Part shown: in pieces, positions 47,445 through 63,300 of the stretch
How the letters are laid out: each line of letters begins with the position of its first letter
How positions within the stretch are numbered: the stretch's first letter is position 1
DNA from: Opisthorchis felineus
Lineage: Eukaryota > Platyhelminthes > Trematoda > Opisthorchiida > Opisthorchiidae
Assembly: GCA_004794785.1 (NCBI GenBank)
Contig: SJOL01007286.1
Coordinates: forward strand, 369,807-433,806
DNA: 64,000 nucleotides
Direction: 5' to 3'
Notes under the pieces: model-generated
Databases searched by the model: none
The model's input: the letters and a program-made list of their open reading frames with translations, nothing else
What the model was told of the DNA's origin: nothing
Position numbers and translations under genes: made by a program

Positions 47445-50400
47445 GCTTGTTGCTTACTTGTGAGGGCCACGGGCACTCAAAACTGAACACGAATCTGCTT
47501 GATTGAACATTCCGCTAACCTTTAAGTGTATTTGCTTCGCAACGCAATCAGGAAAAATGATTGGATATGACAGAATTACGTCAGACACACGGCATTGTCA
47601 CGTGGTTCCCACATAGATACAATGTAAAAGAAAGGATGTAAAGCTCAAGGGAGCCAAACGTACAGATTGGTCCATCCGTGAAAAATTTTGGTCCAAATGT
47701 CAAGAAAAATTTAATTGTACAGCAGAAGGGATCATGTATAAGATTTTAGCGAATAGTGCAGGGTGTAGAAGACAAAGGAAAAACAGGCTTTGTGTGTAAG
47801 CAGTACAGAAGAAATGCATAAACTCCTCGAACAGTCCACTACCGGTCTCTTCCTTTTTGGAGCTCATTAGATATGTATATTCTTCGAAAAATGAATTAAT
47901 CCACACCACTTTGGTTCAGCAGTACCCAAAGTCGGTTATATACTATACCTGCCGGAGTTGGAGATTCCACAGAGGTTCCTCATTTTCATTAACATATCTT
48001 CAGTTTCCTGCAGAATGCACCTCACGCAGACAAACTCGAAAGTATTTTGTGGAGATTTTCAATAAAATATTATTGGTTTTGCAAATAAGCAGTACGAAGA
48101 GATTACGTGAGGAATTCTACTGGGCCTTCAGTTCCTGAAATTATGTGATGTAGATAGGTTCCAAAAACCGAAGCTGAAACAGCGTGACATACTGATGTCA
48201 CTGTATATCTCTTAGTGTTAGTAGATAGCAGCGACCCCGAATCACTACCTATTTTGTCAGCATTATAAACTGCGAACCAATCAGTCACTAGGGGGTCATG
48301 GCTTTTCAACACTAATGGGGTCTAGTACAGAGGAGAGTTCACGTAATACCGCGGAATGGCTTGTCAGTGGCATCTAGTTGTTATATGCTCAACGCACACT
48401 CATTCCAAGACTATACAACAACAACATACAACACTACCTCGCGGTGCATCAGCTCCAATTACCATCTCCACCTGCATTTTACACCAGATGAAACATTATT
48501 TGGCCGGTGAACCGCTTTCTGCTTGTTTTAATCTGCTACCATTTGATTTCAAGTCTCATTATTATCATGAGACTGTTAAGCACAAAATCTCACGAGATAC
48601 GGCAGAAAGTTTGCAATACTTGGGCTGGTGTACACATTTGGTGGGGGAACACCGCTGACAGGATATACCACCGTAAGAATTACTACTTATGATAAACTCC
48701 TTAAAACGCTCGTTACAATCCAACCACAGAGATGCCTCAAGCTAGCGACGGATATTAGCCTAGGCTTTGCAAAATTGTTGGTTCTTATGCGTGTCTGGTC
48801 GTGATATGTGCCAGCCAGAAATGAAGACAGGTGGGTTGTAGCAAGATAAAAGTGTTAATTGTGGCTAGGTCATCATATTCACACGCTTTTTCTGTGAGAT
48901 ATACGGTGCCAAAACGGTGACTAGGCCAAATATGAATATGGGTCGGCGGGCACACTAGATATCACTATACTCCTGTGTGAGTGGACTATCACAGTTCGAT
49001 CCCTCAAGGGCGCCAACATTTTGACGGTCAGCTCCTATTTCGGGACTCTTCACGCCGTTAGTTCCGAAATGATAGCTTGGAATATGGCGTATTTCACGAG
49101 GATGACTCATCATTCCATGGTGCACCTGTACAGCCTTCTTTAAGATACGGAAACTTCCGCTTCTCGAGAAAAATGCTTTAGTGATGAGTGGTCGACAGTG
49201 GTGCCAACACATTTCCGAATAAAGGCTGGGAATATTGGTGTATGTTTAGTACTTCTTTTTTTGACTATTTCTCACGAATTTTATCCATTAAATCGCCCGT
49301 TGCCATTGTCACCTTACTGTCTGTCGCCCAAGTTTTTCCCTTAACACAAAATACGTGTGAATATGTGTTACATATTGGTAAACGTCAGTTCCACCTGTTT
49401 GTTGACTAGTTTATAAGGGTTTTAATGTATTGTTTGATTTGAACAGCTGGATGGTAAATTAGTAAGCTAAATTGGTCACTTGAAAACAATCTGTGCTCTT
49501 CACGGAAGTCTTGGTAAGTACCAAGCTCTCAGCCTAGACTTGAACTGTATATCTGGCTGATTTCTTAAGGAAAGGAGCCAGAAGAAGACCATGCGTTCCT
49601 TGTTTTATTTTTGTCTTCTTGAGACGACGCCATTACTAATTAAACATGCCTGGTTTTTCATGGGAAATCAGACATCAGAAACGGGATCAATTCACAGAAG
49701 AGTTTTGTCAACTCACCGTGAATTTTACAATATGAAACTTACTACTGAAAGTATACGCGCCTCCAAGATGACCTAGTACAACCCAGTAAGTTCGTAATAT
49801 TTCGCGCGGCCCAACTTTTGGTGGAATTTATCACGTTTTCCCAATTAATGTGCAGTTATTTTCCAAATATGCACGATAGGTGGTAAAATGTGGAAGCTTC
49901 GCTTTGACCTGAGGGGAATAATTCGCTCTAAATTCGAAAGAGTTCCACCGTCTTTCTTTTGCTGTCGCGTTAAAAATGTCGAAGACAACCGTGAGAGTTA
50001 AAGCCTGCGCTTCGTAGATTTTTCAACACGGGAACAGGACGATCAGACATTCACCCTCTCGGAACTCTTCGTGAAGCTTCACACTCCAGCGACTACTTAC
50101 TTTAACTGACGGTCATGATATCCGTGCTGGCAGTGCTATGCTGTCTGTGATTTCCGAAAACCTCCTACTGTCATTTGATAACTAATCAAATTTTGACCAG
50201 TGCTCGCACTTCGCTGTGCAGTTTCAGAAGAGAGATGTTTAACCATCCATTCGAATGTTTGAGTGGAATGTTTGCGCAATAAAAAACGTGAGTACTATTC
50301 AGGAGGTGAGTCACTCCTCATTTTGAGGTAATGAAATGCCAGTCAATTAAAGAGGGACCGGCTAAATGGGTTCTATTAGAGGTTTAAGTGGGCTGTCACT

Positions 50401-51118
50401 CTATGAGTGGAACAAGGTAGAGTTGCAATAAGGGAGTGTATTAAGGTGTACTACGGTAGAACTCAAATCAGCTGGCAGTTAACTCTATTGTGATGGAGTT
50501 TTATTGCAATGAACAAACTAAACAGTAAACGTCAAAGGTGATTCCGAATGAAAGATGTGAAGTGCTGCTTGAAGGCGACGGTTGAAAACTTCATAGCTGC
50601 TATTGAAACAAAGACTGAAAAGAGCTCTCATTATCAACACAAAAGCGTCACGCCCAAATCTCAGCGGAGTAGTGTATGGCCAGTCGTTTCACCACCAGCT
50701 TTTAACTCAGTGTTAGTTCTGGTGCTTTACATCGTCCGGGTAAACAAAGTCTGCTTAACTGAATGTTTGCAGTCCAGTAACTTGCAGTCACAGATGTCAT
50801 TTAGAAAAGAACATATTTCAGTCGATTATGTGGCCAATCAGTCAGCAGACAAAATTACAACCTTTAAGCAAACCATCCAAGACTACGTGATTCTCTTCAT
50901 CCCGACTTTGGCACAACAGTGCACAGAAAGCTATCAAACGAAATGCACATTCATTATTTTTATACGCTAGCAACTTGAACCGGTAGACATGGTGTAAAAG
51001 TGATGGGCAAAAAGTTAGGTGTCACAGAGTGTTCCACTCCAAACCAAAATAACAAGTAAGGCAGGTGAAGTTAGAGGGATCGCAACTATGGGCTAATCCT
51101 TGAAAACAAACTTGTGTC
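47445..51118. other. No gene recognised
   Basis: About 3.7 kb. The plus frame 50548-50970 (140 codons) is the longest but has no recognised motif and could be chance. Other frames are at most 100 codons. Confidence 0.5.
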
Positions 51119-51304
51119 TTGTGTAGAGTTGTCTTCATCCCGCCTTGTATTCGATGGAGACGACCCAGAGGCTGTCAACTCGTGACCTGGCAACGAAGCA
51201 TGAAAGTCCTTGCCTGTCAACTGAGTCGTGTTGGATGTGAACCCCGGGACAAGACAGGCAGATGGCTAGTGACCCTGACAGATATGACTGAGTCAAGTAG
51301 CTAA
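51119..51304 (+). mobile_element. RTE-like LINE relic: C-terminal end
   Basis: A 61-codon frame reads RVVFIPPCIRWRRPRGCQLV, TWQRSMKVLACQL and VTLTDMTESSS, resembling the extreme C-terminus of RTE-like polyproteins (a block with RGGQPLTWQRGMK then a LQDMA motif). It is followed by a possible 3' UTR fragment shared with 40 kb. The rest of the element is absent upstream. Confidence 0.6.
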
Positions 51305-54300
51305 TGACAGTCTTGAATCAAAGCTATTGCCTTCACTGTGTATCCCTCACTCCCTGCAATACCAGACAAACAGAACCATTTGACGTCAATGAACTGATTG
51401 GGCCATAGTCTTCAACGCGTGGCTTATTCTTTTTATCCTTGTCAAATGAAGCTGTAGCAGCTGGAACCACTGAATTGCAGTGCGTCTTGTGAGCTGTAAA
51501 CCTGAACGGAGCTGTTTTTTGTGTAGGTGAACGATTTAATCATAATTTCCACCACACCATACATTAAACTGTAGGGTTCATAGTGGACCATTTTCATTCA
51601 GGCATGCTACCTCAATTAAAGTACTCAACATGGGAATCTGAGGTATACCTGGTCTTCGCTGCCAGGGCGTTTTGTTTGTATTATCATAGCATCCCATGTC
51701 CTTGAACATTTTATCACTGGACGCAAACTTTGTGGACGTTGGCCACACACTGCTGCCTCCCAAGAAATTGTCCTTGTAAGGCGCGGGATGTCTAGTTTCT
51801 AAATTGTTTGACCATGTAAAAGATAGATTGCTTTCCAAGAGAGGTGCTTCCAACTAGTGAAGAATATTTTTGTGCGTGTGCGATTCCATACTCAAAATTG
51901 CGGCTTTGGGTGTTCATGGGTTGGCACAACAGGCATCTTGATGCCACTGGATGCATGTTAGAGGACCTGTTTGGTGCAAACATTGACAAGTGGATTCATC
52001 CATCTCATGAAACTCAGAGTAAGAAGCTTGTACATGCACAGAAGTGCGTCAAAATATGGTCAAGATTTATACAGACATTTGCAAAGTGGGTTGGTGGTAA
52101 GGGTAGGCTACACTGAATCTTTGTTGAGCATCTCATTTATGATTTTCTCCAAATAAGTTTGCTGTGCGAAGACCGCCTTATGATACCTAGGTAGTCCCCC
52201 TGGCGTAGCACTACTGTTTAACTGCCCGCTACCAAGTAATTGAAGCATTCCGAAATGGTAGAAACCGAGATGCCCGGCGTCCTAGGAACCATAACCACCA
52301 ATCAAGCAAAAGCTTACGCTAAAGGCGTTCCGAGTTTTCTGTCAAAGTCATAAAAAACAGTTGATGCCGGTCAGCTAATTGTCGCCCTGTTACTCGCTGC
52401 ACACGGTGACGATTATTTTGACTTCCAGAAGATTTAGAGAAAAAGTTATTGGTGCATTTTTCTTATCCTAGTTGGTTTTGTTCTTGACTGCATAGACAAA
52501 TTCCACAAAGTAGCAATTCAAGGTATGCGCCTCCCAAAAGAAATTGCCGTTAAAAAGATCACGATTTTACAGGTCCCCATGGTACTGTACGTTGAGGCCA
52601 TTGTATTACTTGCTTTTGTTGAACTTGCCTTTTTGAACCTGTAGTTTGGTGACGATTACGCTTCTGAAATGTTACAAAATAACCCACTGCTGACAAAGTG
52701 CGTCCCCACAATTGTCCCGGCTGGTAACACTGAAATTGCTTGGCTTGCAATTCGTATCGTTCGTTGTCCAGTGGCGCACACAAATTTCCACGCGCCTTCT
52801 GACATCTATAGGATTTCTGCTAATGACGCAGTTGGAACAGACAGGATTCTGGTTGGGCATAACTCACTGACAGTATCAGTAACTAGTAACCACAGTATCA
52901 GCAACTATCGCAATGCACGACAAAGCCCAGTCATTGAGTGCTATTCCATGGGCATATGAACACCCAGAAAAACCATGAGTCATTTTTTTGAGGTTGAATT
53001 CAAGCTGTCTTGTGAAGTGATAAGGAGGCCGCAGTGTTGGCTATCTTTCGGATATTCCTTAGGTAGACGAATGAAACGGCCAGTTTCCTAAGTGCACTGG
53101 CAGGTCTGTAGCTCTCAGCGGGCGAATTCCGGTCCAGCAACTGTACGAGCTGCTGTTAGTAACGAAATTAATCATTTCTCATTCTAGCTGTGCCTACTTT
53201 CAATGCTTCCCTTAGCTGGTATTCACTTTTATTGACCCCCGCCTAAGACTCAGGATGTTCCCTTGACTACTTTAAAAAAAGTTTGTTATTCCATACATAT
53301 CTGATCCGAACAACCTCCTCAAATGTATTCAGGTTTCCCAACTGCTTCATCCAAGACATCCGTGTATGACGCTTTCCAAGAATCAAATTTTGAAGATGCA
53401 GCGATTGTACTACTGGTCTTGCACAAACTGGTGGGTCGCCCGTGCTCTCCAACCCTGTCCTGTGTTTCCTATCTGAGTGCCATACATATGTGTGGACAAA
53501 CTTCCGTTGGCTCAATATCTCAGCACCATGAACTCTTTCGGCGCGTTCTGTCCACCAGTTCGCTTATTTTCTTGATGGTAACTAGCGGGCTGTACGCGAA
53601 AGCAGCCCTTTACCCGCCCAAATACCACTGACCACCGGTTTTTCACCGCCTTCCTGAAAACCAGTGAGTCATCATACTCTACACCACAGGTGTAGAGGTT
53701 CTTATTGTTTCTAACGTGTTTAACTTTTGTATATTATGTTTAATATGCTACCCACGGACTTATCTGCTAAACCAGCAATTCGAGGTCGATCAGTTTTTCC
53801 AAACGTCTTCAACTTTCATTTTGAAACCTCAAGGTTCGCTCTTGCTACGGTTCAGTTAAGCCAGTTTCATCAATCCAGTGTCCAGTCTTCCCCCACCAAC
53901 GATTTCTCACAACCTTATCAACATGTCTCCCGTATTTGGTGTTCACAGTCACCGGCTACCTACCATCTGCTTACTGCAATAAGTTGACTTTGTTAGCACT
54001 GGAATACTTCCACATGGTGGAGATAAAACTTTATCTCACAGTTATCTAACTTCCCTACACTTCTGGATAGTGAATACCCATAAATGGCATCCATTATACG
54101 TTTTCACGTTGTGCTCTTATGATCACGCCCCATGGTATGCTTCTTGCTAGCTGGGAAATAAACATTACTAATGTTGAGATTAGCACTACAATTGCTGAGT
54201 TACAGAGACTCATGTATTAGGACGGGATAGGCAAGCTGATGAAGTTCCTTGTATTATCACTCGGCTGAGCTTTTCAGGAAGTCGCAGTTGTGTGATTAGT

Positions 54301-57300
54301 GAAGTGGGCATTGTTCTGGTACCTCGCAGGTTCACTCGCGTATATTTGCTTAACCTGATGAATTGAAGGAAAAGTTGAATATACCATGATAGAAGACGTA
54401 ACCGATTGGAGCAGATCATTTTGTTTTCAAAAAAACCTAGAAGGCATCTCAGTCAGACATGTAGCCATGGGATAAACGAGTAATGAAATATGTCGATAAT
54501 ATTTCATACCTGCCTCTGTTACGACTCGGCTAGTTGTGGTTTCGAAGTAGTCAGTCAGTTTCTGGTTGCCTCATACTTACATGTTATTCGCGAACTCGTG
54601 GAAGGTGACGGTTGGTTCTTAAAAGAACTCAACTGCACTCCAACTTGCTGTGTTATTTTCGTTTCTGCCTCCGGAATTTTTGTTGAATAGAGATTGGAAA
54701 GGACAAAGGGAAATCAATGCTTTCAGGCATCTTTCACAAGAAAGCCTTCGAAGGGCAACATTCCCATTAAAAAGACAATTTTAGGAGAACGAGCTTTTTA
54801 CCGCTACAATACTCTCTTGTGGAAATAAACAACCCAGGACCGTAGAAAACCTTTGTTTCCCAGGTGTCTGAATTAGTCCTCAAATGAAAAAATTATGGTG
54901 TAAATTGTTTTTGTCCTTGTCCCAAGTTCATATATAAAATATCACCCAGAACAATTCATGTCCGTACATCATACATGCATACCAGTGAAAGTTTCTTGGT
55001 CTGACTTGAATTTTTCAACTCTAGGTGCACATACCACAATTCCTTGGGACGTTTCTCGTTCGCGGTGTCACTTATGGGGAATAAGGCTGAAGGATCTGAC
55101 AAAATGCTGCGTGATTACTGAAAAATTATCGAGCCCTTATAATCGTCTTTGTATAGCGCATCAAGAACTTACAAGATAATTGATCGTTTTGGGTTTAGCT
55201 GGCTAATAAAATTATCAGTTTCTAATGATTCAGACGATATTGGTTGACAGACCTCCTAAATTTACTAGTGTCTATCAGATACGAATCTTGATGAGTGGTA
55301 TATCCAGTAGTATATCCAGGACATTTTCTTCAGACATTTCCTTCCTCGGAGTAACTGCTTGCAGCATCTACTTACAGATGAAATTTTATCACTTTTTGTT
55401 CACCGTTTGAAAAGGAAACACCGCCTATCGATAAAACAGTTTGGGATCCTTTTCGACAGGGCAATTAGTGTACTCATTAGTCAAAATTACCGTACCACCC
55501 ATCAGTTGGACCCCAAATTGTGCTAACTTTTCAAAAACAACACCACATATCTCAGTGTGGCACTGATTAGTCAATCTAGATGACTGAACCGTGAAACAAA
55601 ATGTTTACTTTATGTATTGGGTGCCTAGAACACACAGTCCACAATACGCAAAGTAAAATGCATTTATTTGCTCAAATAACTTCATTCACGGGGAATGTGA
55701 GAACAATTGTCAGCGATGATATATTATTTACATAGTTTAACGTAAGTTAAACGAGGGTGATATGACTATAGATGGTAGGGCAGAATTAAGTAACCGAACT
55801 GCCATTATGTACTTAATTTGGTGGTTACATATAAAGAAAAGGATTCCGTATAACACAGACTGTTACCTGCACCAAGTCAAATTTTATGACAAATATTAAC
55901 ACATGGGCTAAACTGAGCTACCATCCTGATCCACACACCCACGATATTAAATGTGGTTAGTGGCTGCGGTCCTCTGCGGACAACAGCGAATAACGTTAAC
56001 CAAGGTGAGGGAAAGACAATCCTGCCGCACCCATCGAATGGTTCTTAAGCAGGAAGAAAAACGTAGTACAGTTGTGGTCAAAACTAATAACTTCATATGA
56101 TCCGTCGAATCAAACTGCCGACTGACAACTAGGACCAGCTTAGTGAGAGTAAGAGGAAGTATTTAGGGGGGATTTTGATCATTCAGTAAAATTAGACAGT
56201 CCGAATTGTCAACCCCCTGGCCAGTTGATTAAAATGCCACCTATTTGGGGTAAATAAGCATGTTTTAGGTAGTTTTTGTCACTGAATTAAGGCCAGCTGA
56301 ATATTCGGTCAACAGCTACAGCCTGCGGTTTAAACAGGCATGTTTGTAAGTCGATAGTATATGACTGGTGTTTCAAAGAACTAGCATACTGTTTGTTAAT
56401 TGTAACTGGTTCAGTTGGCAGCAAGTTCATTTGGTTTTTGCACCGTATCATGTGTCAGGTAGGTAGGTAGCTGTGGTTACTATCATTATTGTACAGCATG
56501 GTTAACGCTTCAGCTGGACTGTTTCATAATGATCAAAAGATGGGCAATGTTGCTAGTCAAACTTGGTCTTTTGGACACGACTGAAGACGAAGAACGTTGA
56601 AAAGTTGGCTGGGCAAACACCTTCTTTCACCAGAACAAACGTGAAAAAGTTCGATTGGTGGGCACGTTGGTCCGTATTCAGTCGCTTTCTCACAAGTTTA
56701 TTCCACTATAGCCCATTTTCCCCACTCATTAAAGAGTTCTTTTATTTAGCTTTTATTTTTTTATTTGTTTATTTTATTTAGCTTTTTAGTTTCCTATTTT
56801 CGTCGCCTAATACTGCAACTGAGGGAGGAAAGAAAGAAAACGAAAGTGAAAAAACCTGTCTCTTATTGGATGGAATCAATAACAGCATTGGTCGTTTGAT
56901 ATACTGCGACATGCTTGGTTTTTTGAAATCAAGCATCGTCCACTGGTATTGTGAGACAAGACAATAAACGATTTACTGGAATTTTACCGAAAGCTTGCGT
57001 TTTGTGTAGCACGAGGCCCTAAAGCTTTAGAAATGGGCATGCTATAGAGATTGTGATTATTCGATACCTGTCTATAATTCCAAATGTTTCTCAATGCACT
57101 GCTCACGCCTTTTTACCCTCAGATTTAGGGAACTATCCTAAACCTCACCGCCTTAAGGGTGATTAATCCCTCTATAAAAGTTAACAGTGACATGATACTT
57201 CCGGATGAAAATGATTGCCAAAAACAAATGGTAGCCATAGAGGAATTTCAATGCATGGGGATCGTATCAGAAATTCGACATAACCAAACTAGGTTGATTT

Positions 57301-60300
57301 GGTTGCAAATGGCTCTAAGTTTACAAACAAGGTATTTTCCATTCAGTCCGCAAATATATTTTGAAATGACAGACTGACCCGTGGCTACAAGGTTTGAAGG
57401 CTCTTGCAGTAGGTACAGCGCTCTAGACCACCGCTCACCCCAAACAGATAGTCATCTAGAACTCTCAAGTTCTTAACAGGAGCTGTCAACAAGTCATTTA
57501 CTTCTGTTTGAAACATTCGAATAATTGTTCATCTGTATGTCAGTGCAGCATTGTATCACTTCTCAGTCCAAAACAGCGATGCTCGGCACTCTGGATTCAT
57601 TCATCGCTGTAAAATGGTGTCAGGCAATAGTCACCTTAGGTGCTACGAAATAAGCTGATGAACTTTCCATGTAACTCAGTATGGTCCCGTTTCGAAACCC
57701 GTACCAACGAATCTCACCAGGAGTTTAGTAATCTACAAGTTTTGGTTCACGTAAGGCTGTCCTCCCTGTCCTCAGAAAGTGGCTTCTATTTCGGGCCCTT
57801 ACGTGGAAATATGTTTTTTTAAGAAAAATCAGGTATTTGTTCGCCGAGTTTTGCAGTCGGCGGGCTAATATTTCGTCACATTTTGAAGGGCCTGTTTTGC
57901 AGAAGAAGCCCACTCCTCGTTCGAGAAAGAACTAGAAACATTTAAATATCCTACTCACTTTCCTCGCCATGATGTCGGTAGTGCGACAAAATTTTGTCTG
58001 TAACAAAAATCGTTATTATGGAATTTGGGAAGCCACTCAGGAAAACCACTTCGGGCAATAAACTTGCGACAACCGTTCTTAACTCAGCAGTAGTTAACAG
58101 ATATTTTGCATTTCCTAATTTAATTCCTTTCCTCAATCCATTTGAGAACTCCCAAAACAGTAGAGCAAGAAGTTGTGTGAATCATACAATAATTGAAAAG
58201 GCAAGGAACCTTTCCGAGCAGACAACCCTTCCCGATTTCGGATGAAAACACCAGGACTAGTGATTTGATTAGAATAGTAACATTTTCACTGTTTCGTCTC
58301 TGCACATTGCTAGACTAGAGTAAACTTAATTGGAACAACAGCTTCTTATTGAAAACGAATGATAAAATATGAATTTTCAAGAGCTAGAGGTTTAGACCTT
58401 AAATAACACGGGAAACATACTATTTTTTCCACATCTTCATTGACCACTCAGGTTTAATTTTTGTTTAGTATTAACGGACACAAATTATTATCTTTCCCAG
58501 TAAGTATAAGTTACAGTGATCTTGTATGATTGAAAAATGACGGCCACACAAGTGCCTGAGATTTACTGATATCGAAAACAGATATATACCGACTTATCTG
58601 AGGGAGGATGCTGGATGTACTGGGTTTTTGACCTATTTTTATCACACTCGAATGAGTACTGAGTGGATATATCACAAACAAAAGCTGTGATATCTTGTTA
58701 GCCAAATTAATCTAACGGATAATGGCTAAAAATCAACGCAACAGATAGGTCAATGGTGGATCGAACTTACCAGTTGGAATGGTAAGCAACATGTGGCTAA
58801 CCGTCGAGGTCCATATGGTAGTTTGGGTGACTTTAACCATTGCAACAAAAGCGCTGTTGTAGTTTCAGTTGCTGCAGTCTTAGTAGAGTCCCTGCAGAAA
58901 GCATTTCCACCGAACTGACCGAGCTTAGATCCATTTGAATACCCTTTGTGTTCAAAATGATCTTATGGTAAGTTTGCCCCAGTGCTGCCCCTAAGAATAA
59001 GCCACACGGTGGTTTGCCAGTAAACTTAAATTCCAGGTTTTCACTGTCATGTTTTCCGTCTTTTATATGTGGTATTTTTACGGTTCAGCGAGACACCGAC
59101 GAAGCGTGCCTTCTGAATTTGTGATACATAGTTTGATATATATGTCATTCACTGCGCCAGGTTGCACGAACTTTATTTAACGGTAGGTCCACACATACTG
59201 GGTGATAGCGATGGAACATAATCGTTTTGTTGTCTGTTTTTTATGGCACAATGCATCAAAAATGATTTGACTGGGCTTCTTGTTTAAAAGCCCGCAATGG
59301 CATATACGAACTTGAAATCTTAAGCACGCAAAGGTTCGTCGCGGTTGGCAGACCGCTACCCATGCAAGATGGACTTCAATTCATCTTTGGTGACTCACAT
59401 AAGGTCATTCATTCTGATGGACATTACATGCTAGATTGATGGCTTCGCGACCAAGGTCTCGCGCAACTTCATGGACTGGTGAATTTCTCCTCCACGTACA
59501 ATGACAGATTCGTGACCTGTGTCAGGCGATCTTAAGTAGTTCAATAAAGATTGGTTGACTTTGGTCCACGAGTCCTACATCATGCCTGCATGAACTGAAA
59601 ACGGGTTATTGAATAGATGAATACAATTAGCCTGGACAAAACGACACATCTGGAGGTAGACTTATTTTTGGATTCAATTCTAGGGTCAGTGTTGTCATGA
59701 CTGACAAAACGCGTCTGTTTTCTCCATTTTCTCTTCGAGCAGTGGTGCTTGATTTGAGATCTATCAGGGTTATCAATAATCGTTGAACTGCTGTAGCTTT
59801 TGCCTTACAGAAAAACTGAAACTCTTTTGAAAGAAACCGCTGAAGGAACCTCTATTGATAGTGTTTTCAAAACGGTGCAGCTCTTATGTCAGGAGACTGT
59901 GTCAGGGAACATTTACTCATCCTAAATAGATTCACAAAAAGCTTAGTCCAAATCTCAACTGAACCGGGAAAGCAAACAGGCGCATGTCAAAGTTGGTAAC
60001 TTTGCGCTTATGTTGATGGCCGTGATTTCAAGGAGGTCGTTGGCATAACACTTGTTCGGTAGCTTGGCAGCTCTCAGTTTTTACTGCTATCAGGCAAGTA
60101 GCTCAGTAGTTCTTTTCTCCACGTTGAAGGTTGAGCGTTTTTTTCAGTGCTGAATATCCTTATTCAGTCGGGTGCTGAGAACTAAGTTCAAACAGGCAAC
60201 TTAGCAAAAGCTCATCTCCTCCTGTGGTAGCCAGGGGCCGACCATGGCCAGGAATGTATTTCTACATGAAAAGTAACCATAAACTCTTTCTAATGACGGT

Positions 60301-63300
60301 TCAGATAAAAAGTCTGGCTAATATACGGAAAACTTAGGAGTTCGACGATAAATGGACTTGTAAAGTTAGTTGCTGTCACCAGAATCATGACCACCTACAC
60401 ACTGCTCATAGATACTGGAAGATTGGTCGAATTCGTATTCCCATCGTAATGATCTTCCTCATTCTATTTTAAAGCCATTATCCTGGTTGATCCAGAAGAA
60501 AGTGCGGAAACACAGGGATCTTGGAATGCTCAGAGGATAGTGATATGAATTTCAGTCTGCCAAAGCTGAACCTGCTCCAAGGAGTCAGAATTTGGCCTAC
60601 AGGCTTCAAACGTCCGTGGCATTTTCTGACCTGGAATCACCGACAAGCGGTCGTCGGTCAGCAGAACTAGGAGGGATAATGGTTCGTTCTTTTAGTCCTC
60701 CAGCTAATAGTGCGGCACATGTTGGCCTACGCAAGCGTCATATATCAGGTGCATTCAGTATGCGGTAGTGGGATGACGGAAACTCACTCGACTCACATGC
60801 CAGATGACTGGAGTTCAAACCTCGGTCCAGCCAAAAATATTCACTGCCGCCAAACTCGGATGAATCACCTTCTCCTCTAGTGTGAACCAAGTAATCGCTC
60901 ATGGAAGACTGTTCGTTTGCGAGAGATATGAATACAAGTACCAGTAACTAGAATTTAATCAATACCGTTTTTTTTCTCGGGCGGTCATTTTAAATGTTGA
61001 AGCTACACTAGAAATTTAGTGCAGTCCAATGTATGCTGGGATGTCTTTGTATTTAGTAAAAGGATACTTTTGTGCAGAAATTTCGCAGCTGATTCTGGAA
61101 ATCTCTTACATGTTACCCAGATAGCACGGTTACGTGAAATCTTAATAACCGTACCGGTGATTGTTGGCTCGTATGACACGTTTAGCCCGTCACCTACTGG
61201 TCGAAGAGAGAATATCCATACATAGCATCCCAAGTGAAATGAAGTCTGGGTTCAAAACGAATCTCGAAAAGTCCCTTCGTTCTTTGCAATAATAACATAA
61301 ATGATGCACAGCAAAGGTACATTTAAACGTAAAGTGGAACACCACTTACTAGGGGCAAGGGTTTCATTTTCGGACCGGTTGTTAGCCTTGCCCCCTTACA
61401 AAGATATGATAGGAACTAGACATAATAAGTTTCTCGACTGCATCTAATACTGTTCTCCACAAATACCGTCGGACAAATATTGATTCTTGCAAAGGTACAG
61501 TATTTTTATATTGAATTCCAGAAGAATAACGGTCTGATAAGAAAGTGTACAGTTGGACAATCTTTAGTCTCATATTGTCTAGATTAAAATGAGGAACCAC
61601 TCACCCGGGGAAGAAAATAGCTTTAAAAGTGCTATGAGACTGTATTGCTTTTTTGACCAAATCACCGCTCACATGCTGACGAAGTCTGCTGAAACCTATT
61701 TACCATCTGTTACAGAAAAACCAGTGCTTAACATTAACTTCTGGTGGTCGTTCTTGTCAGGATTTTATCTCCTAGGGATAATGCCGCATACAACTCACTC
61801 TGAGCTTCCTACTGTGAGATAAAGTAAACCCATTGCTGAAAAGGCTAGGACCAGTGGGAACGATTAGACTTAAAACCTTTCCGCTAGAAGTTGGACAATG
61901 ACCATTCAGTACATGTAACCAAAAAGCAGTATGGTTATTTTGCGCGTAACTGGAGCCTAGTCCCATTTATTTTTCAAGCGTGCAATGGATGTCACGTGAC
62001 CCAGTACTGACGTGCAGCATGAATGATGACTGCCCAGCGGCAGGCACATGGAACCTACAAAGTGTTCCATATTTTCCAAGTACTGGACACAGTTTCAAAT
62101 TTCACCTTCACATTTAAGTTTGACCTTTGAAGCTTCCCGGTAATGGTTAAACCATTTTGCAACATACCTTGGAATTTTCAGGTATAGGTCTAATCTAACT
62201 CGTACAATGAAATTCGGAGGGAAATTTTGGAAACCTTCTGACTTCTAACGAACTACGCTCATCCGCACCGAATTCCGCTCTGATGCGGCCTTACGGGTGC
62301 ACACATTGGAAATGGGTCGTGTGTCTACAAAAATATGACTCCTCTTGGAATGCGATCACATTGGCTCGCTTGTCGATGAATTTCAATAAACCTTTTCGAG
62401 TCGAACTCTTATAATAGATTTTGACGTGGTTCTTTGTTCTGACAGGCTTCAAACAGAATATTTTTTGTCTGTCCGTTGTAAACAGTTAAAAAGGACTATT
62501 GCGGTCCTTATTGTGCCTGGTTTGCTGGGTCTTGGCCGATTTTACACCATACAATCACAAAAACCACAACAAGTCGCAGTTACTAGGATCTTTCTTTCGA
62601 TATCATCAAGAACCAAAGGGTTTTCAATTAATCTTGGACGAAAAGTATATTACGAACAAGGGCTCACCGGACGACTGTTCCTTTTGTATGTTCTTCTTCC
62701 ACCAAATGCACACGAAATACAGATCAGTGCAAAATATTTTTGTCATGGTCTAATGTGCCTCACATAGGCCCAAATTCCTGTTTAAAAAATTGTGTTCCAG
62801 TGATTTCTACTGAACGTTTTATGATCATATGCTTACGCAGTAATTATGAGCTGCATAATTTTTGTTTGCTGATTTGACGCTCTTGTAAGGATTTCAAGGC
62901 AAGTAGTCTATGTGATCGTTTGAGAGAATGTCATATCCAGAACAATAATGCGTTGTGTGATCGCCGTCAAAAGCTTTTCAGATTCCGCTTATTTTCCCCT
63001 AAGTTCTGCTTTACACATGATTTCACTAGGTAGTGCTTCAGAATTAGGAATTTTATTGCCCCCGGAATAAGTGTCCCATTATTCCTCGTATCTATTGTAG
63101 ATTGTTGCCATAACAACAAACGGTTGACATGTACGTTCCATGCTCTTTACCTTGAAAATCACTTGGTACTTTGATTTTCTGTAAGTTATTTGTTAACAGC
63201 AAAACACTAACCTTCGTAAGAACTGTTGGCCATAGGTGTCGCGACTTCCGTACGAAGAATAAATGGGAGGGGGAAACACGTTCCTTCCTCTGTAGTGTTA